Source: Candidatus Pacearchaeota archaeon (lineage in GTDB: Archaea; Nanobdellota; Nanobdellia; Pacearchaeales; GW2011-AR1). From it: a stretch of 36,831 bases of DNA. The position numbers were made by a program, and so were the translations under genes. The notes under the pieces are model-generated. The model saw nothing but the letters and a program-made list of their open reading frames with translations. It did no database searches and was not told the DNA's origin. Location: assembly GCA_018303995.1 (NCBI GenBank), contig JAGVXB010000017.1, positions 1 to 36,831 on the forward strand, given 5' to 3'. Of the stretch, positions 6,806 through 14,010 are shown one piece after another (the stretch's first letter is position 1; each line of letters starts with the position of its first letter).

Positions 6806-7063
6806 TTATCCCTTAGCCCACTCTTTCAGTTTATCATACGTCGTAGAACCACAAATAAATTTGCCTGTCTTGTCGTTGTAAAAGAAAGGAACTCCCCCAC
6901 AACGACCTTTATCAAATTCCTGCAATTTCTTGGCATTAGCAGCGTTATGCCACACTTCAAGTCTTTCAACTTTAACTTTCTCTTCTTTCTCAAGTTTCTC
7001 AACCAAAGGAGTCATCTCATGACAATGAACGCATTCAGTTCCATAGAAATCATATAATGTCAT
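6806..7063 (-). CDS. Thioredoxin/glutaredoxin-like protein
   Basis: An 85-aa thioredoxin-fold protein with an N-terminal redox motif C11-V-H-C14 (YGTECVHCHEM) and the cis-proline segment CGGVPFFYN. A further Cys lies before the cis-Pro loop and another in FICGS. It is as short as glutaredoxins and NrdH-like proteins. The partner reductase is not visible. It lies in a compact minus-strand gene row (13-nt gap upstream, 3-nt gap downstream). It may act in cytosolic disulfide reduction; there is no export signal. Confidence 0.82.
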   Translation of the reverse strand: MTLYDFYGTECVHCHEMTPLVEKLEKEEKVKVERLEVWHNAANAKKLQEFDKGRCGGVPFFYNDKTGKFICGSTTYDKLKEWAKG

Positions 7064-7076
7064 ATTAATATATAGA

Positions 7077-7517
7077 TTAAGAGCTTTTTAAATCTTGTAT
7101 ACTTTTGGGCCATCCATATAAATCGTTCAGAACTTTCAAAGCATCTCCTACAATTTTCTCTCCTCCAGAATGTCCCTCAAACTTAACTTCGCAAAGAATT
7201 CCACTGCTTCCAACTCTGCTTCCCATCATTCCAGTTATTCCAGAACCTAAAATCTGGCTATGATTTTCCAATTGAATCTCTAATTGCTCGTTCCTTAAAG
7301 TATAACTTGTTGCTCTCGCATGATTTCCTAAATCTAATAACAACGGAACAGTCGATTTCCTTGTAGACCTCAAGTAACCATACTCAATACTCTTCTCACA
7401 ATCCTTAGGATTAATTTGAACTCCAGCATCTCCAAGAACATCTATCAGCCCGCCCATATCGGACTCAGATATCCTCCTTCCCTCAAAATAAGCGCTTTGT
7501 TCTATCTTAATTGTCAT
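7077..7517 (-). CDS. Hypothetical protein, diverged tandem paralog A
   Basis: I do not recognise the family. The 146-aa soluble protein aligns by eye with the gene directly upstream: both have an N-terminal I-x-I segment, a helix ending in LxxAGVxIxxxxC, a lysine-rich or basic turn, LD...YxLxxxxLEIxL, and a Gly-rich segment before a final helix (LKVLNDLYGWPKSI here). The two genes are 3 nt apart and surely co-transcribed. A role cannot be assigned. Confidence 0.65.
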   Translation of the reverse strand: MTIKIEQSAYFEGRRISESDMGGLIDVLGDAGVQINPKDCEKSIEYGYLRSTRKSTVPLLLDLGNHARATSYTLRNEQLEIQLENHSQILGSGITGMMGSRVGSSGILCEVKFEGHSGGEKIVGDALKVLNDLYGWPKSIQDLKSS

Positions 7518-7520
7518 AAA

Positions 7521-8000
7521 CTATTCTCTCCTTTTATCATTCACAGATATTCTAGCAATTTTTTTAACAACAGATTTACTAAGTTTTGGACTATAGTATC
7601 TAGTCACAACTTCTTTAGCTCTTTGAATATCATCAACACTAAAAGGACTTTTATATTCAAATACTGCTCTAATTCCAGGTTTACCAACAAGATTAGGACC
7701 TCCATGATAACCCATACCCTCATGTTCTTGATAATCCCGTAATCTAATTTCTAAACTATAGCCTTTTAGAACATATCCTCCCAAGCCACCTCCTCTTCCT
7801 ATTTTCCAGTCAAGAGGAATTTCTGCTTTTCCTAGCTCTTTCCCAAAAGTACAACCCTTCCCAAGAACATAGCCCACTTCTTGCAAACATAGCTCTAAGT
7901 CAATAGATACTCCAGCAGAGTTTAATGCCTTAACCAAACCCTTAATAGACTTATCACGAATAGTTATTCCATGATTAACACAAATATCATCATACTTCAT
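7521..8000 (-). CDS. Hypothetical protein, diverged tandem paralog B
   Basis: Paralog of the downstream gene (see LVKALNSAGVSIDLELC and YVLKGYSLEIRLRDYQEH here against LIDVLGDAGVQINPKDC and YTLRNEQLEIQLENH there). The ORF track starts at a TTG; the ATG at 8000 is better because a TATA-like GTTTATAAC lies about 25-30 nt upstream, fitting a leaderless transcript. It is the first gene of a row with paralog A, the mini-thioredoxin and the DUF5680 gene. Its C-terminus is basic (SVVKKIARISVNDKRRE). The function is unknown. Confidence 0.65.
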   Translation of the reverse strand: MKYDDICVNHGITIRDKSIKGLVKALNSAGVSIDLELCLQEVGYVLGKGCTFGKELGKAEIPLDWKIGRGGGLGGYVLKGYSLEIRLRDYQEHEGMGYHGGPNLVGKPGIRAVFEYKSPFSVDDIQRAKEVVTRYYSPKLSKSVVKKIARISVNDKRRE

Positions 8001-8081
8001 AAACTTCAAATTTAAAGTAAGTTTATAACTTTAATTGCACTAAATAATAACATATATAATCCTCTTAAACTTAATAATAAA

Positions 8082-8708
8082 ATGAAAACCGAGGTACTAG
8101 ATCTACACAAATCCCAGCAATTTATAGAGAAATTCATTAATATACCAAAATCCCAAATAATTAATTCAATCAAAGAACTAACTATAAAGGCCCCATTAGT
8201 CTTAAAAATAATATCTCCAGATGCGATACATAAAACAGAAATAGGGGGAGTAATAATTGTGCACAGAAAAGAAGAAATAGAATCTTCTTTCAACGAGTTA
8301 ATTTCAATCGCAAAAAATAATAAAATACATCTAAAAGGAATATTAGCCCAAGAATTTATAGAAGGTCAGCAATTAATTATAGGGCTAAAAAAAGACTCAA
8401 CATTTAATCATGTAATTCTATTCGGCCTTGGAGGAATTTTCACAGAACTATTAGATGACGTTTCAATAAGAAAATGCCCAATAACAATCAACGAAGCCCA
8501 AGAAATGATTTTAGAGTTAAAATCAAAAAAATTATTTGAAGGATTCAGAAACATAAAATTAAATATAAATGCTTTAAAGGAATCTCTAGTCGCAGTATCA
8601 AAGATTCCTCAAAAACACAAAAGCATAAAAGAATTAGACATTAATCCATTCATCTTAAACAGTAAAGAAGGAAAAGCCGTAGACGCCCGAGTAGTATTAG
8701 AAAAATAA
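8082..8708 (+). CDS. acdB: ADP-forming acyl-CoA (acetyl-CoA) synthetase, beta/ATP-grasp subunit
   Basis: The 208-aa protein is an ATP-grasp domain of the ADP-forming acetyl-CoA synthetase family: LVLKIISPDAIHKTEIGGVII, ILAQEFIEGQQLIIGLKKD, LFGLGGIFTELLDD and ELDINPFIL are all family motifs. The beta subunit, with a CoA-binding alpha subunit, converts acyl-CoA, ADP and phosphate to acid, CoA and ATP, the usual ATP-making step from acetyl-CoA in anaerobic archaea. No alpha subunit gene is in the window. The TATA-like ATATATAAT is about 28 nt upstream of the ATG. It is slightly shorter than typical beta subunits. Together with the E1 genes it suggests pyruvate to acetyl-CoA to acetate metabolism. 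Confidence 0.88.
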   Translation: MKTEVLDLHKSQQFIEKFINIPKSQIINSIKELTIKAPLVLKIISPDAIHKTEIGGVIIVHRKEEIESSFNELISIAKNNKIHLKGILAQEFIEGQQLIIGLKKDSTFNHVILFGLGGIFTELLDDVSIRKCPITINEAQEMILELKSKKLFEGFRNIKLNINALKESLVAVSKIPQKHKSIKELDINPFILNSKEGKAVDARVVLEK

Positions 8709-8721
8709 ATTAAAAATTATC

Positions 8722-11700
8722 TTAGTTATGCACATGAGAATAAATCTCTTTAAGCCTCTTATGCTGTCTAATTGAACGAACAGTAATTATCACAGCAACA
8801 GCCATTCCTAAAACAAGAACTAAAATAGTCAGCCAGAAAACCAGCCTTATCTCTTTATCTTTTTCAACAGGCTGAATATCATCACCGTCATCAATAGTAG
8901 AATCATTTTTCAATGTCGAGTTAGAATGTTTATTTATATTTACTAATACAGAGTCTAATTCAATATTATCTTCTTTATTCAAACATCCCGGATCATAAGG
9001 GTAGTCTACAAAAGTATCATTATCATTATCTTTTTTATCGTTACTACTAGAACTACTAGAAGAACCGCCTGGATTAGTAGTTCCAGAAACAACATTAGAA
9101 AGTTCAGAATTACCAAACTGATTATAAGCAAAAACTCTATAATCATACTCAGTACTAGCACTCAATCCACTATGCGTATATGTTTCAGTATTAGGGGTAG
9201 GTAAATCAACAGTCCCCCAAGAAGACGAAGAATGTAATTTATAATCTAATTTAAACCCATTTTCATTATTACTATTATCTATCCAATCTAATTTAAGCGA
9301 AGAAGAGTCTAGTGCCACAACAACCAGATTACTAGGAGCATCAGGCAAGGCATTAATATCAAGAATCTCTGTTTGAGGGTTTGTTGTCAAAGATCTTCCT
9401 GTAATTTGGACATTGTATGTTTGCAAATTTAAATAAGGTGAAGCTGTAAGTATTATTCTTATTGAGCACTTTATTTCTTCGCCAGAAGGCTCAGCAGTAC
9501 ACCTATCTACTCCAACAAATTGGTAAGATATTTGAGGATCTGACACCACAGAAAATGATACCTCTTCAATACCAACAAAAGGTAGAACATTGACTATTGC
9601 TTGAATTTCCTGGCTGGCTCCTGGGGCTAAAACTATCGAAGATGGACTTAATGATAAATCATAATTAAATCTATAATTTATTCTAAGAGTTTTTGCATTT
9701 GAAATAACATTGTTTGTATTGATAACTCTTATTGTCTTATCTCCTCCAGGATATCCTGAAGGAATTATCATATTTATCATATTGCGATTAGGCGAAACAG
9801 TCCATCCATAAAAAGAAGGGTACTCCAATCCATCAAATTCAATTGCGCGGGGGTAAAAGTCTCTTCCCAAAATCTGAACATTTCTAAACTCGGTGTTTAT
9901 TATCGTATTTGGATTAATGCTCTCAATATAAGGATTAGAGTTAGGACATGTTCCACAATCTCCCTCACAACTAAAACAAGTCTCAGCACCATTGCAAAAA
10001 GTATCTCCGCAACTCAGCGTAGTAGTACAAGAATTCCATGTACAACTAGAGCTACAAGTCTGAGTTCCAGCATATCCGTTAATAGTACAACTTTGAACTC
10101 CCCCATCACATACTTCCTCAGTTTCAACAATTCCATTCCCGCAAATAGGTGCACAAGTTCTACAATCAATAACACAAGAACTACAAGTCTCTCCAACTCC
10201 ACAAATATTATTCCCACAAAATTCCGTAGAAGTTACTTGAAAACCTCTATTGGCTTGTTCCAACAATGTCCACCCGTTAGGCTTAACAACAGTAAAATAA
10301 GTAGAAATAAGAGGAACATTATTGAATCCATTTCCAAAATTAGTCTCAACACCACGACCATCTGCCATAATATAATCATTACTTCTAACATAATCTACTC
10401 TATATCCATTAGGGTCAGGATTTCCATTGTTATCAACTAAAGCCGAATACTCCAAGAAGTTTGCAACAGAATTAATACCAAGCCATCCGTTTGCAGGAAG
10501 GTAGTAAGTAACACCATCAGCGTTTACTGTCCAAACATTTCCCAGAGCCTGGTCCCTATTAATCCAAACTTCAGTACCATCTCGGTATTTTAAATAAATT
10601 CTAGGGTTGTAAAAATCAACACCTTCATCGATTGCACTAGACAAAGAAACCAAATTTCCAGAGGAATTTAAATATTTAATTTCCAATATATCTGACGAAA
10701 GATATAATTCTTGAAAGGCTTTAGCATTATAATATTGTTTTACAAATAAGTTAATCGTATTTTTAGCTAAGTCTCTCTCATATTGTGTTGGATTACCACT
10801 CCAAGATCCAACAGAACCCCAGCATTCAGTATTGGATGGAGAGCATGTATCTGCATAAAGATACTCGTCGTTCAAATATCCGCTATGTCCGAAAGCAAAT
10901 TGAGTTGCAATATATTTATCCCAAGGATAAGTTAAGATATTAATTTTAGGCTCTACTACTTCCTCTGGTTTGGTCCAACGGTTAGCATATCCCATTCCGA
11001 ATCTTACCATAAGAGGTTTAATATGCCTGAGCTCAAAATCAGGAATTACAGGAGTCTCATGAGGAGCCAAATAAATATTATTAATCCTTCTAGCTACTCC
11101 CTCTCCCTCGACCCCTTCAATATATCCTGCATGCAATGTGTCTGTAGGATATGATTCCGAAGAACCGCCCTCTCCTACGATTGGACCATTAACCTGGCTC
11201 CTTAAATACGTTAAAAGAGAGTCTATAATTTGATTAATAATTTTAGGAGATTTTGCAGTTACAGAAGAGCCTAAATCATAATCTATGAACGTAGGATAAA
11301 GTAATTTCGGATGAACATCTAAAAACACAGAACTTACTTCATAATCTTGTTTAATGTTTGGCGTATCTAATTGAGCATAATGCATCCATTTGTCGGGTTT
11401 GATAATTAATGGTTGGGAAATTAAATTTCCTCTAGGGGAAAGTCTTGTTGGAGGGCAGTTAGTGTTGGTCCAACCATAATTTACCCAATCGCCAGCACGA
11501 TTAAGAAGAAGATTTTCAGGTTCCCATAATCCAGTATCATACATATCAGTATGGATTTGATAAAGTCCAAATAGATACCCATAACTTTGAGCAACCCTCG
11601 AGAGTTCTAACATCTTTTCAGAACCTCCCCAACTACTCTCAGCGGGATAGGCTATAGGCCCAGAATCTCCACAAGTACCCACAACATTCCTGTGTCTCCA

Positions 11701-12795
11701 TGCAGTCAGAGTAACTAACAAATCTTCAAGACCATAAGATTTCAAAACATCAATTACTTGAGTTCTTGCTCTTTCAAAAGGTCTTTCAGCCGTAGAACTC
11801 AAAACAGCAGGCATATAAATGCGCCATAATTCAAGAGGTATCCTATTATTTAATTCACTTCTATATTGCGGGGCAGGTCTATTAATCTTAGGAATTACAT
11901 CATTAATATTTTTACTTAAAGTAATATAAAATGTCTCCGAAAGAGAATTATAATTTCCGGCAATGCCCTCAGAATATGAGGGAGTGTAAGCAAACATATA
12001 ACTATTTATTGGGGAGTTTATATAATTTCTAAGCCAAGGCCAGCTATTAGAATTACTTTTAGTGTAGTCAAAATAAATTGTTTGATAATATCTATTATTC
12101 AAGGGTCCTGCAATAGTTATAGGAGCCCACTCTGCATAAGATAATGCAATATTAGAAGGAGAAGGATTATTTGGCATAACATTACTATCAAAAACAAAAT
12201 CTTGATAATATCCAAAAGGAGAAGGGGGAGGGTTTAATGCTTCTACTTGAAGCACAAGCGTCTTGCCCTTTATGCTCAATAAATAACGTTTCTCGATATT
12301 TACCTGTTCAGACCTTTCTATTATTTCACGATATCTTAATTCAATAATTCCTTCATTAGATAATGAATGGGTAAATGTTATCACTGGATTTAATGTCTGC
12401 ACAAAGTTGGTTGGCCAAATAAGAGGATTAGTAGCCAAAGGGTCTCTAAGCCTATACCTAGTTCCAGCCTTTTTTACAGGATAAAACTGTTGTTCGGTTT
12501 CTAGTTCAGAAATCTTTTCTTTAACAGAAAACATCCCATTCTCAATATCATCATTATTAGTGTCTATTTCATATTGCGTTAAAATATTTCCATTTTCAGA
12601 ATAAGTCAAGGTGTAAATTCCATTCGCAAAAATTACTCCATTTTCTCCAGGCAGTGAAGCCCCGACAGGAGCCATAGTGTCCGTAATATCAAATCCATCT
12701 TCAGGCGCAGTTAAAACTTTATCATTAAAATAATAAGTCGTAAACGCCCCCAATAATAAAACTAAAGCAAATACCGCAAGTAACATCACCCTCAT
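8722..12795 (-). CDS. Giant membrane-anchored surface protein with glycoside-hydrolase-like core
   Basis: The 1357-aa protein has an N-terminal membrane helix/signal (residues ~3-25) and a C-terminal one (~1317-1339), so most of it lies outside the cell. Residues ~100-840 look like a TIM-barrel carbohydrate-active enzyme with its flanking beta domains: VTLTAWRHRNVVG, SSVFLDVHPKL and IVGEGGSSESYPTD are candidate active-site strands, but the family (GH101/DUF5696-like?) is uncertain. A Cys-rich region follows (~855-950, repeats of CGN..C..GE.C..C..DC..C), then an IPT/TIG-like domain (~955-1040), a beta domain, an Fn3 domain (~1150-1245) and a Ser/Asp-rich stalk. The gene follows a TrmB regulator and a small membrane protein. 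A role in sugar capture or surface glycan processing is inference. Confidence 0.72.
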   Translation of the reverse strand: MRVMLLAVFALVLLLGAFTTYYFNDKVLTAPEDGFDITDTMAPVGASLPGENGVIFANGIYTLTYSENGNILTQYEIDTNNDDIENGMFSVKEKISELETEQQFYPVKKAGTRYRLRDPLATNPLIWPTNFVQTLNPVITFTHSLSNEGIIELRYREIIERSEQVNIEKRYLLSIKGKTLVLQVEALNPPPSPFGYYQDFVFDSNVMPNNPSPSNIALSYAEWAPITIAGPLNNRYYQTIYFDYTKSNSNSWPWLRNYINSPINSYMFAYTPSYSEGIAGNYNSLSETFYITLSKNINDVIPKINRPAPQYRSELNNRIPLELWRIYMPAVLSSTAERPFERARTQVIDVLKSYGLEDLLVTLTAWRHRNVVGTCGDSGPIAYPAESSWGGSEKMLELSRVAQSYGYLFGLYQIHTDMYDTGLWEPENLLLNRAGDWVNYGWTNTNCPPTRLSPRGNLISQPLIIKPDKWMHYAQLDTPNIKQDYEVSSVFLDVHPKLLYPTFIDYDLGSSVTAKSPKIINQIIDSLLTYLRSQVNGPIVGEGGSSESYPTDTLHAGYIEGVEGEGVARRINNIYLAPHETPVIPDFELRHIKPLMVRFGMGYANRWTKPEEVVEPKINILTYPWDKYIATQFAFGHSGYLNDEYLYADTCSPSNTECWGSVGSWSGNPTQYERDLAKNTINLFVKQYYNAKAFQELYLSSDILEIKYLNSSGNLVSLSSAIDEGVDFYNPRIYLKYRDGTEVWINRDQALGNVWTVNADGVTYYLPANGWLGINSVANFLEYSALVDNNGNPDPNGYRVDYVRSNDYIMADGRGVETNFGNGFNNVPLISTYFTVVKPNGWTLLEQANRGFQVTSTEFCGNNICGVGETCSSCVIDCRTCAPICGNGIVETEEVCDGGVQSCTINGYAGTQTCSSSCTWNSCTTTLSCGDTFCNGAETCFSCEGDCGTCPNSNPYIESINPNTIINTEFRNVQILGRDFYPRAIEFDGLEYPSFYGWTVSPNRNMINMIIPSGYPGGDKTIRVINTNNVISNAKTLRINYRFNYDLSLSPSSIVLAPGASQEIQAIVNVLPFVGIEEVSFSVVSDPQISYQFVGVDRCTAEPSGEEIKCSIRIILTASPYLNLQTYNVQITGRSLTTNPQTEILDINALPDAPSNLVVVALDSSSLKLDWIDNSNNENGFKLDYKLHSSSSWGTVDLPTPNTETYTHSGLSASTEYDYRVFAYNQFGNSELSNVVSGTTNPGGSSSSSSSNDKKDNDNDTFVDYPYDPGCLNKEDNIELDSVLVNINKHSNSTLKNDSTIDDGDDIQPVEKDKEIRLVFWLTILVLVLGMAVAVIITVRSIRQHKRLKEIYSHVHN

Positions 12796-12832
12796 AAATT
12801 TTAAAGATGTTTGTAGTATATAAAACTGAATA

Positions 12833-13135
12833 TTATCTAACTTTTTTATAAATCCAAGAAATAATTATTGACAGCAAAACAAATTCAGCTATTGTAATCA
12901 AATTCATTATTAAGAATGGTAAAATTGATTTTAATCCACCAGCTTCAGCAAATATAAACACAATAAAACTTTGAGGCATTACAGGCAAATAAAACAATTG
13001 AATTGGTGTTCTGCATAATCCTTGCGGAATCACCGAACCTTCTACAGGATTCCAATTGCAAATTAAAATTCCCAAAGTACTTATAACTGCAACTAAAACT
13101 CCTAAAATCAACCCAATAAATATCGCCTTTCTCAT
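12833..13135 (-). CDS. Small polytopic membrane protein, 100 aa
   Basis: Three hydrophobic segments are visible (residues ~4-26, ~48-64 and ~72-95), with a loop containing ICNWNPVEGSVIPQGLC between the first two, where two Cys could form a disulfide outside the cell. I do not recognise a family. It starts 6 nt after the stop of the TrmB regulator and ends 37 nt before the giant surface protein, so the three are probably one operon. Confidence 0.62.
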   Translation of the reverse strand: MRKAIFIGLILGVLVAVISTLGILICNWNPVEGSVIPQGLCRTPIQLFYLPVMPQSFIVFIFAEAGGLKSILPFLIMNLITIAEFVLLSIIISWIYKKVR

Positions 13136-13141
13136 CTACAA

Positions 13142-13960
13142 TCAAATCTTCAACTTACTAACAGGAGTCAAATCCTTCCATGTATTCTCTACCATTTGAG
13201 TCATAGACTTAGCAAAATAATCGCTTGAAAGCCATGCAGCAAAGTCATAATTTGGATGAACGGTCTTATCATCTAAAAGCATCAGCATCATCTGCTCATT
13301 ATCTACAATTGCAAATCTACCCATGTGTTTGTCAAGATGTCTAACATCGGCTATTTTAGAAAGTTCACGGGCAAATCTAACATTTTCAGTAGTTATAGGT
13401 GCAGCAATTTTCAGCATCACGCCTCTTTTCTTAGCCCTTTCAAAACTAGGCATCAAATGCTCAAATTTTCTATTAAGCCCTTCAGCTGTAGTCACAATAG
13501 TTGCACTCTTCTTGGCATTCTTTATCATCATATCCATATGTGAATAAATATTCTGTCTACCTTTCAAACTTCCAGACAAATCAGAAGGTTCAACATACTT
13601 AATTCCATTATCATACAATGAAGCAAGCTCGCTCAGAACATCTCCACCTTTAATCTCATCAAGATACTTAGTCTTCTCTTGAGCTACAGATAACATATGT
13701 TTCTTAACCCTGTCTACAACTTCATCAGGCTTAAGAGCCAAAAACTTAATCGGTTTACCAAGCTTCATTACAACAAAGCCTTTCTTTTCCAAAGACTCTA
13801 AAATATCATACGTTCTAGAACGAGGAACGTCAGATATAGTACTTAACTCTCCAGCAGTCGAAACACCTCTCGAAAGGAGCGAAGTCCACACTTTTACTTC
13901 ATATAAATTAAGGTCAAATATCTTTCTTAACCTGCCTAAAAATTCGCCATTGATTATCAT
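13142..13960 (-). CDS. TrmB-family transcription regulator
   Basis: The N-terminal ~75 residues form a TrmB winged helix: YEVKVWTSLLSRGVSTAGELSTISDVPRSRTYDILESLEKKGFV. The rest is a phospholipase-D-like sensor domain (SATIVTTAEGLNRKFEHLMPSFERAKKRGV...GRFAIVDNEQMML). TrmB proteins control sugar transport and metabolism genes in archaea. The ORF track starts at a TTG; the ATG at 13960 is preferred because TATTTAAATC sits about 27 nt upstream (leaderless). It is followed by a small membrane protein and a giant surface protein with a hydrolase-like core, so it may regulate that surface system. Confidence 0.88.
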   Translation of the reverse strand: MIINGEFLGRLRKIFDLNLYEVKVWTSLLSRGVSTAGELSTISDVPRSRTYDILESLEKKGFVVMKLGKPIKFLALKPDEVVDRVKKHMLSVAQEKTKYLDEIKGGDVLSELASLYDNGIKYVEPSDLSGSLKGRQNIYSHMDMMIKNAKKSATIVTTAEGLNRKFEHLMPSFERAKKRGVMLKIAAPITTENVRFARELSKIADVRHLDKHMGRFAIVDNEQMMLMLLDDKTVHPNYDFAAWLSSDYFAKSMTQMVENTWKDLTPVSKLKI

Positions 13961-13983
13961 TAAACAAAACAAAGCATAGGAGT

Positions 13984-13991
13984 ATTTAAAT
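13984..13991 (-). promoter_or_regulatory. TATA box for the TrmB regulator
   Basis: ATTTAAAT is centred about 27 nt upstream of the ATG at 13960, the canonical archaeal distance to a transcription start at the start codon. This decides the start against the TTG used in the ORF track. Confidence 0.6.
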
Positions 13992-14010
13992 CTTTTCAGA
14001 AAATCACTCT

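Noticed and set aside
8012-8293. 93-aa minus-strand hydrophobic ORF opposite acdB
   Set aside because: Lies antisense to conserved ATP-grasp motifs; hydrophobic look comes from antisense of AT-rich codons.
10014-10440. ORFs of 67 and 115 aa within the giant surface protein gene
   Set aside because: Out-of-frame shadows; the main frame carries clear Cys-rich repeats across the same bases.
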